64,000 bases of DNA from Devosia sp. RR2S18 (GCF_030177755.1 NZ_CP126539.1:248001-312000); one strand, 5' to 3'; shown: positions 38,572 through 51,000, counted from the first letter of the stretch. The notes: generated by a model from the sequence alone, not told the origin. Program-made: numbers and translations.

Positions 38572-39198
38572 TTGACCCGTCGCCCACGTCTTCGCCTGCC
38601 GGGGATTACCGCGCTGCCGACTTCCGGGTCCGGCATGCGCATTGGCCTGTTCGGTGGCAGCTTCAATCCGGTGCATGACGGCCATCGCCTGGTTGCCGAA
38701 GAGATGCTGCGGCGGCTGGAGCTGGACGCCCTGTGGGTTCTGGTATCGCCCGGTAATCCGCTCAAGGATCAATCCGAGCTCCAGCCACTAAGCATGCGGG
38801 TGACAGCCGCCCGCGAACTGCTGGACCATCCGCGCATTCGCGTCACTGGCTTTGAAGCCGCGCATGGTTTTACCTACACGTGGCAGACCATCGACTTTCT
38901 CACCCGCAGCCTGCGTGACCGGCGCTTTGTGTGGATCATGGGGGCCGACAGTCTCGCCGGCTTCCACCATTGGGAGCGCTGGCGCGAGATCGCAGCCATG
39001 GTGCCAATGGCGGTATATGTGCGCCCCAGTTCACTCCGCGCGCCAGTTTCCCTAGCCGCAACGGCACTGTCCAAATGGCGGCTGGACGAGGATCAGGCGG
39101 GGGTGCTTGCCCTGCGGAAGCCGCCCGCCTGGGTTTACCTCCACGGGCGCCAATCGCCGCTTTCATCGAGCGCTTTGCGGGCGCTCAAGCAGCGGTGA
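38572..39198 (+). CDS. nadD: Nicotinate-nucleotide adenylyltransferase
   Basis: Adenylates nicotinate mononucleotide in NAD synthesis. The nucleotidyltransferase signature GGSFNPVHDGHR and the later WIMGADSLAGFHHWERW are present; the C-terminal SSSALRAL corresponds to the ISSTxxR motif. Two starts are possible: TTG 38572 (208 residues, with a 21-residue lead RRPRLRLPGITALP that resembles N-terminal extensions of alphaproteobacterial homologues) and ATG 38635 (187 residues, MRIGLFGGSF). I kept the longer one. Six bases after proA. Confidence 0.93.
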   Translation: MTRRPRLRLPGITALPTSGSGMRIGLFGGSFNPVHDGHRLVAEEMLRRLELDALWVLVSPGNPLKDQSELQPLSMRVTAARELLDHPRIRVTGFEAAHGFTYTWQTIDFLTRSLRDRRFVWIMGADSLAGFHHWERWREIAAMVPMAVYVRPSSLRAPVSLAATALSKWRLDEDQAGVLALRKPPAWVYLHGRQSPLSSSALRALKQR

Positions 39199-39389
39199 AA
39201 ACTGGAATCTTCGCCAAACCTTGCGAAACTGTCATTGAGCGCGCATATTGTGTCTCGTGTGATGTTAATCACCCAGAATAGGAACATCTGCTTGCCGTTT
39301 TACCGAACGCCTGCACATTCCGATCAACAACCAAGGATGCTGACCCCACGCATGACCCATGCACGAGCATGGGCGGAAGGCCGTTGCTA

Positions 39390-39779
39390 ATGGCTTTGCT
39401 GCCCGAGAATTCCATGTCCTCCTCTCAGGCGCCGATCGCGCCGGAGCGCCCCATAGTCGATGTGATCCTCGATTGCCTCGATGACGCCAAGGCCGAGGAG
39501 ACCGTTTCCGTCGACATTACCGGCAAGTCTTCGCTGGCTGACCACATGGTGGTGACCTCGGGTCGCTCGCAGCGTCACGTCGGCGCTGTTGCCGATCAGC
39601 TGATCACCGCGCTGCGCGATGCCGGCTACGGCAAGCCACGCGTCGAGGGCCTGCCTCATTGCGATTGGGTGTTGGTGGATGCGGGCGACGTGATCGTTCA
39701 TATTTTCCGCCCTGAAGTGCGCGAGTTCTATAACATCGAGAAGATGTGGCAGGCGGATTTCGCCGCTGACGCGCACTAA
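39390..39779 (+). CDS. rsfS: Ribosome silencing factor RsfS
   Basis: Binds ribosomal protein L14 and blocks 30S-50S joining under starvation (Iojap/DUF143 family). Core motifs are VDITGKSSLADHMVVTSGRS, GLPHCDWVLVDAGDVIVHIF and REFYNIEKMW. The start is uncertain among ATG codons at 39369, 39390 and 39414; the conserved domain starts near IVDVILDCLDDAKAE, so all keep it. It sits 170-190 bases after nadD and 8 bases before rlmH. Confidence 0.93.
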   Translation: MALLPENSMSSSQAPIAPERPIVDVILDCLDDAKAEETVSVDITGKSSLADHMVVTSGRSQRHVGAVADQLITALRDAGYGKPRVEGLPHCDWVLVDAGDVIVHIFRPEVREFYNIEKMWQADFAADAH

Positions 39780-39787
39780 GCGCGGAA

Positions 39788-40270
39788 ATGCGCATTGTCG
39801 TTGCGGCCGTTGGCCGGATGAAAACCGGGCCCGAGCGAGAGCTCGTGGCCCGTTATCTTGAACGGGCGAGCGGTAGCGGCAAGCCACTGGCTTTAACGGG
39901 TTTCGAGGTCACTGAGCTGACCGAATCGCGCGCCGGTTCGGCCGCCAGTCGCAAGAGCGAAGAGGCCAAGTCCCTCCGATCTGCCTTGCCGGATGGCATC
40001 GTCGTGGCGCTCGATGAACGCGGCAAGTCCATCGGATCGGAGACTTTCGCCCATCAGCTCGGCCGTTGGCGGGATGATGGACGTCCCGCTGCAAGTTTTG
40101 TGATCGGCGGGGCCGATGGCCTGGACCCCGATTTCGTCCGCAGCGCCGATCTGGTGTTAAGCTTTTCGCCCCTCACTTGGCCCCATCAATTGGTGCGCAT
40201 CATGCTGGCCGAGCAGCTCTACCGCGCCACCACCATCCTTTCGGGGCATCCCTATCACCGTGGCGACTGA
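39788..40270 (+). CDS. rlmH: 23S rRNA pseudouridine(1915)-N3-methyltransferase RlmH
   Basis: SPOUT-class SAM methyltransferase acting on pseudouridine 1915 of 23S rRNA. The 160-residue protein starts MRIVVAAVGRMKTGPERELV and has LDERGKSIGSETFA, the SAM-binding knot FVIGGADGLD, LSFSPLTWPHQLVRIMLAEQLYRA (quoted in part) and the conserved C-terminus GHPYHRGD. Directly after rsfS, the standard pairing. Confidence 0.96.
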   Translation: MRIVVAAVGRMKTGPERELVARYLERASGSGKPLALTGFEVTELTESRAGSAASRKSEEAKSLRSALPDGIVVALDERGKSIGSETFAHQLGRWRDDGRPAASFVIGGADGLDPDFVRSADLVLSFSPLTWPHQLVRIMLAEQLYRATTILSGHPYHRGD

Positions 40271-40376
40271 GCCATATTCTCGCAACATGGTTAAGCATCG
40301 TTAACCTGCGGTTTCCGAGGCGCTTGTTAAGGTGCCCGGACTGATTCGGGCGCGGGCGCGCCAGTGTGGAGTGCTG

Positions 40377-41822
40377 ATGGCTGTTTGGCCGGGCAAGACG
40401 TGGAGTGGGGCATTGGCCGGCTTGGCGCTGGCGGGTGCGTGCACCGTGCCATTGTTAGCGCAAACCGTAGATGGTCCGGCGACGAACACGGCCGCTGAGC
40501 AGGACAATGCAGCGCCACAGCCCGCCGTCACCGCTGGGGAAGTGCCGGCTGGAGAGACGCCCGCTCAGCAGGTGCCTTCCCTGTCAGAACCTCAGGCTAC
40601 ACCAGCGGCCTCGACCGCTGAAGATCCGGCTGCGGCCGAAGCATCCTTGGATGAAATCGAAGCGAGCATAGGCCTCAGCCGGGAACGCATGGAGGCGCTG
40701 CGCGCCGAGATCGCCGAAATGGAGGGTGACCGTGCTCGCCAGAACGCTGCGCTGATCGCAGCGGCCCAGCGCGTCAAACTGGCCGAGATCGAGATCGCCG
40801 ATGTCGAAGAGCGGTTGGATGCACTGATCGTCTCCGAGATGGAAGTTCGGGGTCGGCTGGATGGCGCCGATGCCGAGATCGCCAATGTGTTGGCTGCGCT
40901 CGAGCGCATTTCCCTTAATCCACCGCCGGCGCTGATCGTTGATCCCGATGATGCGCTTGGATCGGCCCGGAGCGCGATGTTGATTTCGGCGATTGTGCCG
41001 CAATTGCGCGCCAAGGCCGATACTGTCACGGCCGATCTTCAGGCATTGACCGACATCAAGGCAGCCGCTCTCGCCGAAGAGGAGGTGCTGCGCGCCAACT
41101 ATGCGGTGCTCGAGGAAGAGCAGTTGCGCATTGCTACTCTGATCGCTGCCCGCAAGCAGGGAGTCGAAACGCGAACGGCTGAACTAGCGGCTGAAGAGCA
41201 GGAGGCTTTGCAGCTCGCGGCACGGGCTGGAGATTTGCGCGAATTGATCTCCAGCCTAACCGCGCGTGCCAATGCCGTGAGCACCCAAGGGGCGACACTA
41301 GAGCCGATCGATCCGGACGCGCCGACGATGTCGCCCGAAGTCATACAGACCGCGTTGGCAAATAGTGCCCGTACCGAGCCCGCCATGCCGTTCGTGCTGG
41401 CGCGCGGCTACCTGACCATGCCCGCCAATGGCGTAACCGTCGTGGATTATGGCGCCAGCGACGGGTTTGGCGGCATCAGCCAGGGCATGTCCATTGTGAC
41501 GCGCGCCGAAGCCCAGGTGGTGGCCCCGGCTGATGGCTGGGTGCTCTACAAGGGGCCTTACCTCAATTACGGCCAAATCGTCATCCTCAATACCGGTCAG
41601 AACTATACCGCGCTTCTGGCTGGACTGGAGACTATATCCGTTGATATCGGCCAATTCGTGCAGATGGGAGAGCCCTTGGGAACCATGGGATCACGCACAA
41701 TTGGGCGCACGGTGACCACCAACGCTGGAACAGACCAGCCGACCCTCTATATTGAACTGCGACAAGCCAACGAGCCTATCGATCCAACCGGATGGTGGGC
41801 CAATCAGACACAGAGTGGATAG
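40377..41822 (+). CDS. EnvC-like murein hydrolase activator with degenerate LytM domain
   Basis: Periplasmic coiled-coil protein that in related systems activates amidases for septal peptidoglycan splitting. From ATG 40377 (GGAG upstream) it has 481 residues: a signal peptide ending near LLAQT, an Ala/Pro/Glu-rich linker, a long coiled coil (about 85-310) and a C-terminal M23/LytM fold (about 345-480, with VVAPADGWVLYKGPYLNYGQIVILN, quoted in part). The catalytic H-x-H of active M23 enzymes is replaced (TLYIELR), so it is probably a non-enzymatic activator like EnvC. It is followed by ctpA. Confidence 0.88.
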   Translation: MAVWPGKTWSGALAGLALAGACTVPLLAQTVDGPATNTAAEQDNAAPQPAVTAGEVPAGETPAQQVPSLSEPQATPAASTAEDPAAAEASLDEIEASIGLSRERMEALRAEIAEMEGDRARQNAALIAAAQRVKLAEIEIADVEERLDALIVSEMEVRGRLDGADAEIANVLAALERISLNPPPALIVDPDDALGSARSAMLISAIVPQLRAKADTVTADLQALTDIKAAALAEEEVLRANYAVLEEEQLRIATLIAARKQGVETRTAELAAEEQEALQLAARAGDLRELISSLTARANAVSTQGATLEPIDPDAPTMSPEVIQTALANSARTEPAMPFVLARGYLTMPANGVTVVDYGASDGFGGISQGMSIVTRAEAQVVAPADGWVLYKGPYLNYGQIVILNTGQNYTALLAGLETISVDIGQFVQMGEPLGTMGSRTIGRTVTTNAGTDQPTLYIELRQANEPIDPTGWWANQTQSG

Positions 41823-41829
41823 AACCCTC

Positions 41830-43266
41830 ATGCGCTTTACGCCTCTCCGTACCGCTGCAGTCGCTCTTGCGCTGCTGCTGCCGGCTTCCTTGCTGATTGC
41901 TCAGGAGGAGCCGGTTCCTGTCCAGACGGAGGAAACCCCAGTTCCGGCGCCTGACCAATCGCCTGGTCAAGCACCCGACGTCGAGCCGGCGCCGAGCGGG
42001 GAACAGCCCGAGCCCACGCCCGAAGAGGCGGCAGCAGCGCCACGCGACCCGCTTGAAGTCTACGCCGATCTCAATCTCTTCGGAGAAATTTTCGACCGCA
42101 TCCGCGCCGAATATGTAGATCCGCCGGACGAGCAGGAACTGGTTCGCGCTGCCATCCAAGGTATGCTCACCTCGCTCGACCCCCATTCGGGCTATCTGCC
42201 GCCGGCTGATTACGACGAGATGCGCGAAGATACATCGGGCGAGTTCGGTGGCTTGGGCATCGAGGTGACCCAGGAAGAGGGTGTCATCAAAGTGGTGTCG
42301 CCCATCGATGAGACACCTGCTGCCCGGGCCGGTATCCTGGCCAATGACTTCATCATCGAGATCGATGGCGAGCCCCTCCAGGGCGTGACGCTCGACGAGG
42401 CGGTCAGCCGGATGCGGGGGCCGATCGGCACTTCGATCACTATCACGGTGCTGCGCGAGGGGGTTGAAGAGCCTCTCCAGTTTGAGCTTACCCGCGAAAT
42501 CATCGCCATGCGCGCTGTTCGCTGGTCGATGGAAGGCGATATTGGCGTGCTGCGCCTCTCGCGCTTCTCCGAACAAGCGTTTGTCGGCATCGAGAACGCG
42601 ATCGAGGATATCTTCGAAGAGCGTGACGGCGTCGCGCCTAAGGGCCTGATCCTCGACCTGCGCAACAATCCGGGCGGCCTGGTAGACCAGTCGGTCTATG
42701 TGGCCGACGCCTTCCTCAAACAGGGTGCAGTGGTGTTGACGCGCGGGCGCATTCCCCAGGAATCGGCGCGCTATGACGCTCAACCCGATGCACTCGACGC
42801 TCGTATCGCTGACGTGCCTGTCGTGGTGCTGATCAATGGCGGCTCGGCTTCGGCTTCAGAGATCGTCGCGGGTGCTCTGCAGGACCACAAGCGTGCAACC
42901 GTCGTGGGGACCCGTTCCTTCGGCAAAGGCTCGGTGCAGTCGATCATCTCGCTGGGGCCAGATGGCGCCATGCGGCTGACCACCGCCCGATATTATACGC
43001 CTGACAACCGGTCCATTCAGGCCCTGGGCATCACGCCCGACATCGAAGTGCGTCAGGTCGTGCCCGAAGAGTTCCAGGGCCGCGACGAGATCATCGGCGA
43101 GGCCGGTCTTGCTGGCCATATTACCATCGAGGGCCAGGAGGAGAACACCGTGGGCTCATCGGTCTATGTGCCGACCGAGAAAGAAGAGGATGCGCAACTG
43201 CAATACGCCATCCGCCTCATCAATGGCGAAGAAACCGATCCAGCCTATCCGCCGAAGGCGGAATAA
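41830..43266 (+). CDS. ctpA: C-terminal processing peptidase, S41 family (CtpA)
   Basis: Exported serine protease of 478 residues. Signal peptide MRFTPLRTAAVALALLLPAS, a Pro/Glu-rich linker, the conserved MLTSLDPHSGYLPP, a PDZ domain (about 115-200, with GGLGIEV and PAARAGILANDFI), and the S41 catalytic core with NGGSASASEIVAGAL (Ser) and GTRSFGKGSVQ (Lys). ATG 41830 gives the signal peptide; an earlier in-frame ATG lies within the upstream gene. Only seven bases after the EnvC-like gene. A hairpin follows at 43296-43330. Confidence 0.95.
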   Translation: MRFTPLRTAAVALALLLPASLLIAQEEPVPVQTEETPVPAPDQSPGQAPDVEPAPSGEQPEPTPEEAAAAPRDPLEVYADLNLFGEIFDRIRAEYVDPPDEQELVRAAIQGMLTSLDPHSGYLPPADYDEMREDTSGEFGGLGIEVTQEEGVIKVVSPIDETPAARAGILANDFIIEIDGEPLQGVTLDEAVSRMRGPIGTSITITVLREGVEEPLQFELTREIIAMRAVRWSMEGDIGVLRLSRFSEQAFVGIENAIEDIFEERDGVAPKGLILDLRNNPGGLVDQSVYVADAFLKQGAVVLTRGRIPQESARYDAQPDALDARIADVPVVVLINGGSASASEIVAGALQDHKRATVVGTRSFGKGSVQSIISLGPDGAMRLTTARYYTPDNRSIQALGITPDIEVRQVVPEEFQGRDEIIGEAGLAGHITIEGQEENTVGSSVYVPTEKEEDAQLQYAIRLINGEETDPAYPPKAE

Positions 43267-43295
43267 CGGCACCGGGTCTATGCTATCACAGCAAT

Positions 43296-43330
43296 AGGGG
43301 CGGGGCGGCTGATTCGCCGCCTCGCCCCTT
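43296..43330 (+). terminator. Hairpin after ctpA
   Basis: Fourteen-base stem (43296-43309 with 43316-43329, one wobble) with TGATTC loop. Few T follow, so it may only attenuate transcription into the next gene. Confidence 0.5.
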
Positions 43331-43369
43331 GTCTGTGCGGTGGCCAGGCGAAAGCCAGTACAGGGAAAC

Positions 43370-44482
43370 ATGGCGGACGATCTTTCCACTCCATTGACGG
43401 GCCGCCGCCGCAAGCCGGCGGAACCGCGCAGTTTTCCCGTCGCTCGCATTCTGTTTGCGCTGGTGTTGTTGATCGGTGGTGCCTTCATCTTGCGGATTCT
43501 GTTGACGGACGAGCCCGATGGGGGCCGCCCCAGCCAGGAAGTCGCGATCACCAGCACGCGCAACGGTAATGAACTGGCGAGCACCGTCAGCACCGGCCCT
43601 GTCACGATAACAGCGGATCCGCAGCAATATCCGGCCGGAACAGCACCAGCCGCGGAAGCCGCGGGTGAGGAGCCCGGCACGGCTGCAGGGCTGTTCGCGA
43701 CTTTGCCGGACCTCGTTGAAGAGACAGAACTGGGCGCCATTCCCCGGATGTCGGCTTCTGGAGATACGCCCTTCTCAGCCTATTTGCGGCCTGCTGACCA
43801 AGCCGCTGCAAGTGGACAGCCGCTGGTGTCCATCATCATGGTAGGGCTCGGCATCAATGAGCAAGGTTCGCTGGAGGCGATCGACCAATTGCCCGAGGAT
43901 GTGACGCTGGCCTTCGCACCCTACGGGAAATCCCTCGGCAACACGGTTGCTGCGGCCCGGCAGCAGGGGCACGAAGTGTTGCTGGAGGTGCCGCTCGAAC
44001 CCTTCGATTACCCTCAGAACGATCCTGGTCCGCACACGCTGCTCACCGGCGAAGTGCCCCGGGCCAATCTCGACAAGCTGTTCTGGCTAATGTCCCGGTT
44101 CGGCGGCTACATCGGCGTCATCAACAATATGGGGGCTCGCTTCACCGCGGCCGCCGCCGATTTTTCGCCAGTGATGGAAGAGCTCGGCGCTCGGGGCTTG
44201 GGTTATGTTGATGATGGCTCGTCCAACCGCTCCGTCGCTCCGCAACTGGCCGATGGCAATGAGGTGCCCTACGCACGGGCGGACCTGATGATCGATACCA
44301 ATCCGTCCCGGACGGCTATTCTCGAGGCGCTTGCCAGCCTTGAAGCCAAGGCAGTGGAGAATGGCCGGGCGATGGGTATTGTAACTGCGCTGCCGATTTC
44401 CATCGCGGCGATCAGCGAATGGTCCAGCGCGCTCGAAAGCCGGGGCATTACGCTCGTGCCTGCCAGCGCCCTCATGCAATAG
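43370..44482 (+). CDS. Divergent polysaccharide deacetylase family protein (DUF610/YibQ-like)
   Basis: Membrane-anchored periplasmic protein with a divergent polysaccharide deacetylase fold (YibQ/DUF610). From ATG 43370, after AGGGAAA, it has 370 residues: a cytoplasmic basic stretch, one helix (about 22-44), a linker, and the domain with PLVSIIMVGLGINEQ, EVLLEVPLEPFDYPQNDPGP (quoted in part) and INNMGARFTA. The metal triad of true deacetylases is not clearly retained. Located between ctpA and rppH, as in related genomes; a cell-wall role is inferred from position. Confidence 0.88.
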   Translation: MADDLSTPLTGRRRKPAEPRSFPVARILFALVLLIGGAFILRILLTDEPDGGRPSQEVAITSTRNGNELASTVSTGPVTITADPQQYPAGTAPAAEAAGEEPGTAAGLFATLPDLVEETELGAIPRMSASGDTPFSAYLRPADQAAASGQPLVSIIMVGLGINEQGSLEAIDQLPEDVTLAFAPYGKSLGNTVAAARQQGHEVLLEVPLEPFDYPQNDPGPHTLLTGEVPRANLDKLFWLMSRFGGYIGVINNMGARFTAAAADFSPVMEELGARGLGYVDDGSSNRSVAPQLADGNEVPYARADLMIDTNPSRTAILEALASLEAKAVENGRAMGIVTALPISIAAISEWSSALESRGITLVPASALMQ

Positions 44483-44491
44483 AGAACACAA

Positions 44492-45031
44492 ATGAACAAG
44501 CCGCTTCCCAACCGACAGAGCATGCCGTACCGGGACTGCGTTGGGGTGGCGGTATTCAATCGCGAGGGCGGGGTTTTTCTGGGACGGCGCAAGCCGGCAG
44601 ACGACCCCGAGGATTCAGCCGAACTGGGCTCCCCTTGGCAAATGCCGCAGGGCGGCATCGATCCGGGCGAGGATCCTCTGAAAGCCGCGTTGCGGGAGTT
44701 GCACGAAGAGACCAGCATCACCTCGGCAAGTCTGCTCGCTGAGGCGCCCGAATGGATCTACTACGATTTGCCGGATGAGGCGCTCGGCATCGCCCTGCAT
44801 GGAAAGTACCGCGGGCAGCGGCAGCGCTGGTTTGCCTTTGCCTTTACGGGCGACGAGAGCGAGATCGACGTGCTGCAGCCGGGCGGTGGCAAGTTCAAGG
44901 CTGAGTTCGATGTGTGGCGGTGGGAAGACTTGAAGCGCACCCCATCCCTCATCGTGCCGTTCAAGAAGGACGCCTATGAGCGGGTGGTTGCCGCCTTTGC
45001 CGATATTCCACAGCGCTTCTCGGAGAGTTGA
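44492..45031 (+). CDS. rppH: RNA pyrophosphohydrolase RppH
   Basis: Nudix enzyme that removes pyrophosphate from 5'-triphosphorylated mRNA and so starts RNase E dependent decay. The 179 residues include YRDCVGVAVFNREGGVFLGRR, WQMPQGGIDPGEDP and the Nudix box continuing REL-HEE-TSI, plus YDLPDEALGIALHGKYRGQ, all typical of RppH. ATG 44492 is nine bases after the deacetylase gene. Confidence 0.96.
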   Translation: MNKPLPNRQSMPYRDCVGVAVFNREGGVFLGRRKPADDPEDSAELGSPWQMPQGGIDPGEDPLKAALRELHEETSITSASLLAEAPEWIYYDLPDEALGIALHGKYRGQRQRWFAFAFTGDESEIDVLQPGGGKFKAEFDVWRWEDLKRTPSLIVPFKKDAYERVVAAFADIPQRFSES

Positions 45032-45034
45032 GCA

Positions 45035-45721
45035 ATGAGGACCATTGGCCTCATCGGTGGGATGAGCTGGGAATCGACGGCTCACTATTACCGCGTGATC
45101 AATCAGGAGACCGCCAGCCGGCTCGGCGGGCTCCATTCCGCGCCGCTGTTGCTGCATTCGGTGGATTTCGCGCCTATCGCCCAGATGCAAGCGGATGGTG
45201 ACTGGCACCGTGCGGGAGAGCAATTGGGCAGTATCGCCAAGGGGCTGGAGCAGGCCGGCGCGGAGGTGATCGGCCTGGCAACCAACACCATGCATGTCGT
45301 TGCCGAGCAGGTGACTGCTGAGCTGACAGCGCCGTTCCTCCACATCGGTGACCCGACGAGCCAAGCACTGCTGGACGACGGCTTTCGCACCGTTGGCTTG
45401 CTGGGGACCCGCTTCACCATGGAAATGGGGTTTTATCGCGAGCGGCTGGAGGAGCGTGGTCTTCAGGTGCTGGTGCCCGAGGTCGACCAAACCAATCTCA
45501 ACGGCATTATCTATGAAGAGCTGTGCCGGGGATTCGTGCGCGAGGAGTCACGGCAGGTCTATGTCCGGGCGATCGAGCGGTTGGCTGCGAGTGGTGCGGA
45601 GGCGGTGATTCTTGGGTGCACCGAGATCGGCATGCTGATCGACGATGATGTCAGTCCCTTGCCGGTCTACGACACCACCGACTTGCACGCCAAGGCTCTG
45701 GTAAGCGCCGCTCTGGCTTAG
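45035..45721 (+). CDS. Aspartate/glutamate racemase family protein, YgeA-like
   Basis: Broad-type amino-acid racemase. The 228 residues start MRTIGLIGGMSWESTAHYYR and align well with E. coli YgeA. The catalytic pair is Thr83 (LATNTMH) and Cys195 (GCTEIG), the Thr/Cys arrangement of YgeA, rather than the Cys/Cys pair of classical aspartate racemase. It follows rppH after three bases and ends before the bidirectional terminator region. Substrate range must be inferred from YgeA. Confidence 0.9.
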   Translation: MRTIGLIGGMSWESTAHYYRVINQETASRLGGLHSAPLLLHSVDFAPIAQMQADGDWHRAGEQLGSIAKGLEQAGAEVIGLATNTMHVVAEQVTAELTAPFLHIGDPTSQALLDDGFRTVGLLGTRFTMEMGFYRERLEERGLQVLVPEVDQTNLNGIIYEELCRGFVREESRQVYVRAIERLAASGAEAVILGCTEIGMLIDDDVSPLPVYDTTDLHAKALVSAALA

Positions 45722-45732
45722 AGCTACCAACG

Positions 45733-45764
45733 AAAAGGGCGCCTGCGATCTCCGCAAGCGCCCT
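45733..45764 (-). terminator. Terminator of the atpHAGDC operon
   Basis: Stem AGGGCGC-TGCG / CGCA-GCGCCCT (45736-45764, one mismatch). On the minus strand it is followed by TTTTCG. It lies 24 bases past the atpC stop and separates convergent genes. Confidence 0.8.
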
Positions 45765-45787
45765 CAATGTTTGCATGTTCTATTTGC

Positions 45788-46213
45788 CTAGAGCACGTGA
45801 GTGCCGGTCATCTGCCCGGCTTCGCCGGCGAGGTTCTGTAGCGCGCTCAGCACCTGCTGGGCGGTCGTCCGGTCGTCCGGTGTCTGCGCCCGGTTGAGCT
45901 CTTCTTCTGCGCCCCGGATGCGGCCCTGAAGCTCTTCGTGGCTGAACTCGGAGAAGGGCGAGGCTTGTTCGGCAAGGATGGTCAGCCCCTCGGGGGACAC
46001 ATCTGCAAAACCACCCTGCACGAAGAAGATGTCGGAAGCGCCGCTGGTGGTCGTCACGGTGATGAAGCCGTGACGCAGCGTTGTCATGAACGGCGCATGG
46101 TTTTCCATGACCGTGAAGTACCCTTCAGTGCCCGGAACAGTGACGGACTGAACCGTGTCAGAGAGCACCAGACGCTCGGGCGACACAATCTCAATCTTGA
46201 GGCCTTCAGCCAT
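45788..46213 (-). CDS. atpC: F1F0 ATP synthase subunit epsilon
   Basis: Rotor subunit of F1. The 141 residues show the N-terminal beta-sandwich (KIEIVSPERLVLSDTVQSV, VPGTEGYFTVMENHAPFMT) and a shortened alpha-helical C-terminal domain. It is the last gene of the operon, 89 bases after atpD, and precedes the terminator at 45733-45764. Confidence 0.96.
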   Translation of the reverse strand: MAEGLKIEIVSPERLVLSDTVQSVTVPGTEGYFTVMENHAPFMTTLRHGFITVTTTSGASDIFFVQGGFADVSPEGLTILAEQASPFSEFSHEELQGRIRGAEEELNRAQTPDDRTTAQQVLSALQNLAGEAGQMTGTHVL

Positions 46214-46302
46214 TCTCTTGGTCCTTTGGCAGTGGAGCCGGGACGTGACATCCAGGCTCCATTACGAGATGAGGGCGGGCCCGCGAGGACCCGCTCCAGT
46301 CC

Positions 46303-47754
<1,452 letters not shown>

Positions 47755-47762
47755 CTAATGCG

Positions 47763-48656
47763 TTAGAGCGCTTCGGCGCCCGAGATGATTTCGATAAGTT
47801 CTTTGGTGATCTGGGCCTGGCGCTGGCGATTGTAGCTCAGCTGCAGCTTGTTGATCATTTCGCCGGCATTACGGGTCGCGTTATCCATCGCGCTCATCTG
47901 CGCACCGTAGAAGGACGCGCCATTTTCGAGCAGCGCCCGGAAGATCTGAACGCTCACATTGCGGGGCAGGAGGTCGGCAACAATGGCCTCCTCGCTTGGC
48001 TCGTATTCGTACTGAACCGTGCCCGTGTCGAGCTGACCCTCGCCTTCACCGTCTGGCATCACCAGCTTGGCCGGGATGATCTGCTGAGCGGTTGGCACCT
48101 GGCTAATCACCGAATTGAACTTGGCAAAGAACAGGGTGGCGATGTCGAACTCGCCGGCCGCGTACATCGACTGGACCTTCTCCGAGATCTGGGATGCCTG
48201 TGCAAAGCCGACATTCTTGATTTCGCGGAAGGTGATGTAGTCGACGATGTTGGCCGAGAACTGCCGCTTGAGGATGTCGTTGCCCTTGCGGCCAACGGTC
48301 AGGATCTTGACCGTCTTGCCTTCGGACAACAGGCGGTTGGCGTGGTCGCGTGCCAGACGCGCAATGGAGGAGTTGAAGCCGCCAGCCAGTCCGCGTTCGC
48401 CCGTTGCGACGATCAGAAGATGCACCTGATCGTTGCCGGTCCCGGCCAGTAGCGCAGGGGCATCGGCCTGGCCCTCGTAAACGGCGCCAAGGCTTGCCAG
48501 CACCCCGCCCATGCGTTCGGCATAAGGGCGGGCCGCTTCGGCTGCTTCTTGGGCGCGGCGAAGCTTGGCCGCCGCAACCATCTGCATGGCCTTGGTGATC
48601 TTCTGGGTCGACTTGACCGAGTCGATGCGGTTCTTGAGATCCTTTAACGACGGCAT
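47763..48656 (-). CDS. atpG: F1F0 ATP synthase subunit gamma
   Basis: Central stalk subunit, 297 residues. Typical N-terminus [20 protein letters not shown] and C-terminal helix [31 protein letters not shown] (quoted in part). Between atpA and atpD with 24- and 20-base gaps. Confidence 0.97.
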   Translation of the reverse strand: MPSLKDLKNRIDSVKSTQKITKAMQMVAAAKLRRAQEAAEAARPYAERMGGVLASLGAVYEGQADAPALLAGTGNDQVHLLIVATGERGLAGGFNSSIARLARDHANRLLSEGKTVKILTVGRKGNDILKRQFSANIVDYITFREIKNVGFAQASQISEKVQSMYAAGEFDIATLFFAKFNSVISQVPTAQQIIPAKLVMPDGEGEGQLDTGTVQYEYEPSEEAIVADLLPRNVSVQIFRALLENGASFYGAQMSAMDNATRNAGEMINKLQLSYNRQRQAQITKELIEIISGAEAL

Positions 48657-48680
48657 GAGCCTGGCGTCTCCTTGATGCCC

Positions 48681-50216
<1,536 letters not shown>

Positions 50217-50813
50217 TTATCCGACCTCTTTCATGGCGATCTTCATCGCGGTCAATTTCGTCTTGAGAGAAGAATCGATCAGCTGTGATCCGACCTTCAC
50301 CTGAAGGCCTCCGATCAGCGAGGGATCGACGAACTGGTTGAGCGTCACGGTCTTGCCGACCCGCGCCTTGAGTGTTTCGCTGAGCGCGGCGACCTGCTCG
50401 GCGGTGAGCGGAGTTGCCGAGGTCACATCGGCGGTCATCTCGCCACGGGCCTTAGCGGCGATCTCGCGGAATTCCGAAATGATTGCGTCCAGGGCAAACA
50501 AGCGACCGTTGCGGGCGATGAGGCGAAGAAAGTTCGCGACGAGCCCGTTGGTCGAGGTCCGGCTCAAAATAGCGTTGAGAGCATCAGCCTTCTCGTCCGT
50601 GCTGATGACAGGTGAGCGCAAGAAGCTGGAGAAGTCAGCGCTTTCCCCGATCAGGCGGGAGACGTCGGACAGCGAAGTCTCGACCTGGGCCAGCTGGTTC
50701 TCGCTTTGCGCGAGGTCGAACAGAGCCGACGCATATGGTCGCGCAATCTGGGATAGCACCGAATTCTGCGCTGCCAATGCCGCTACACCCTCTTGGTTGC
50801 CCGCCTGCTTCAC
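50217..50813 (-). CDS. atpH: F1F0 ATP synthase subunit delta
   Basis: Peripheral stalk connector (OSCP), 198 residues. N-terminal domain ARPYASALFDLAQSENQL and C-terminal VDPSLIGGLQVKVGSQLIDSS (quoted in part) are typical. The start is GTG 50813. It opens the operon; the 187-base space to priA must contain the promoter. The a, b and c subunit genes are not in this window, consistent with the split F0/F1 operons of alphaproteobacteria. Confidence 0.96.
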   Translation of the reverse strand: MKQAGNQEGVAALAAQNSVLSQIARPYASALFDLAQSENQLAQVETSLSDVSRLIGESADFSSFLRSPVISTDEKADALNAILSRTSTNGLVANFLRLIARNGRLFALDAIISEFREIAAKARGEMTADVTSATPLTAEQVAALSETLKARVGKTVTLNQFVDPSLIGGLQVKVGSQLIDSSLKTKLTAMKIAMKEVG

Positions 50814-51000
50814 CGCCAGTTTTCGCTAGGGAAAACTCGGCTGGTCGCCGACGCTTGTTCTTTTAGGGAAGAAGGGCTTCACGCGCCCCTCTGAAATCGC
50901 GCAGGCTCTAGCACAAGGCTTGGCGCGCATGCAAGGCTTGGGGTCGCGAAACGGCCGATGCGAAAGTGTCGCAGGCAGTAAATGGAAGCAGCTCGCGCGA

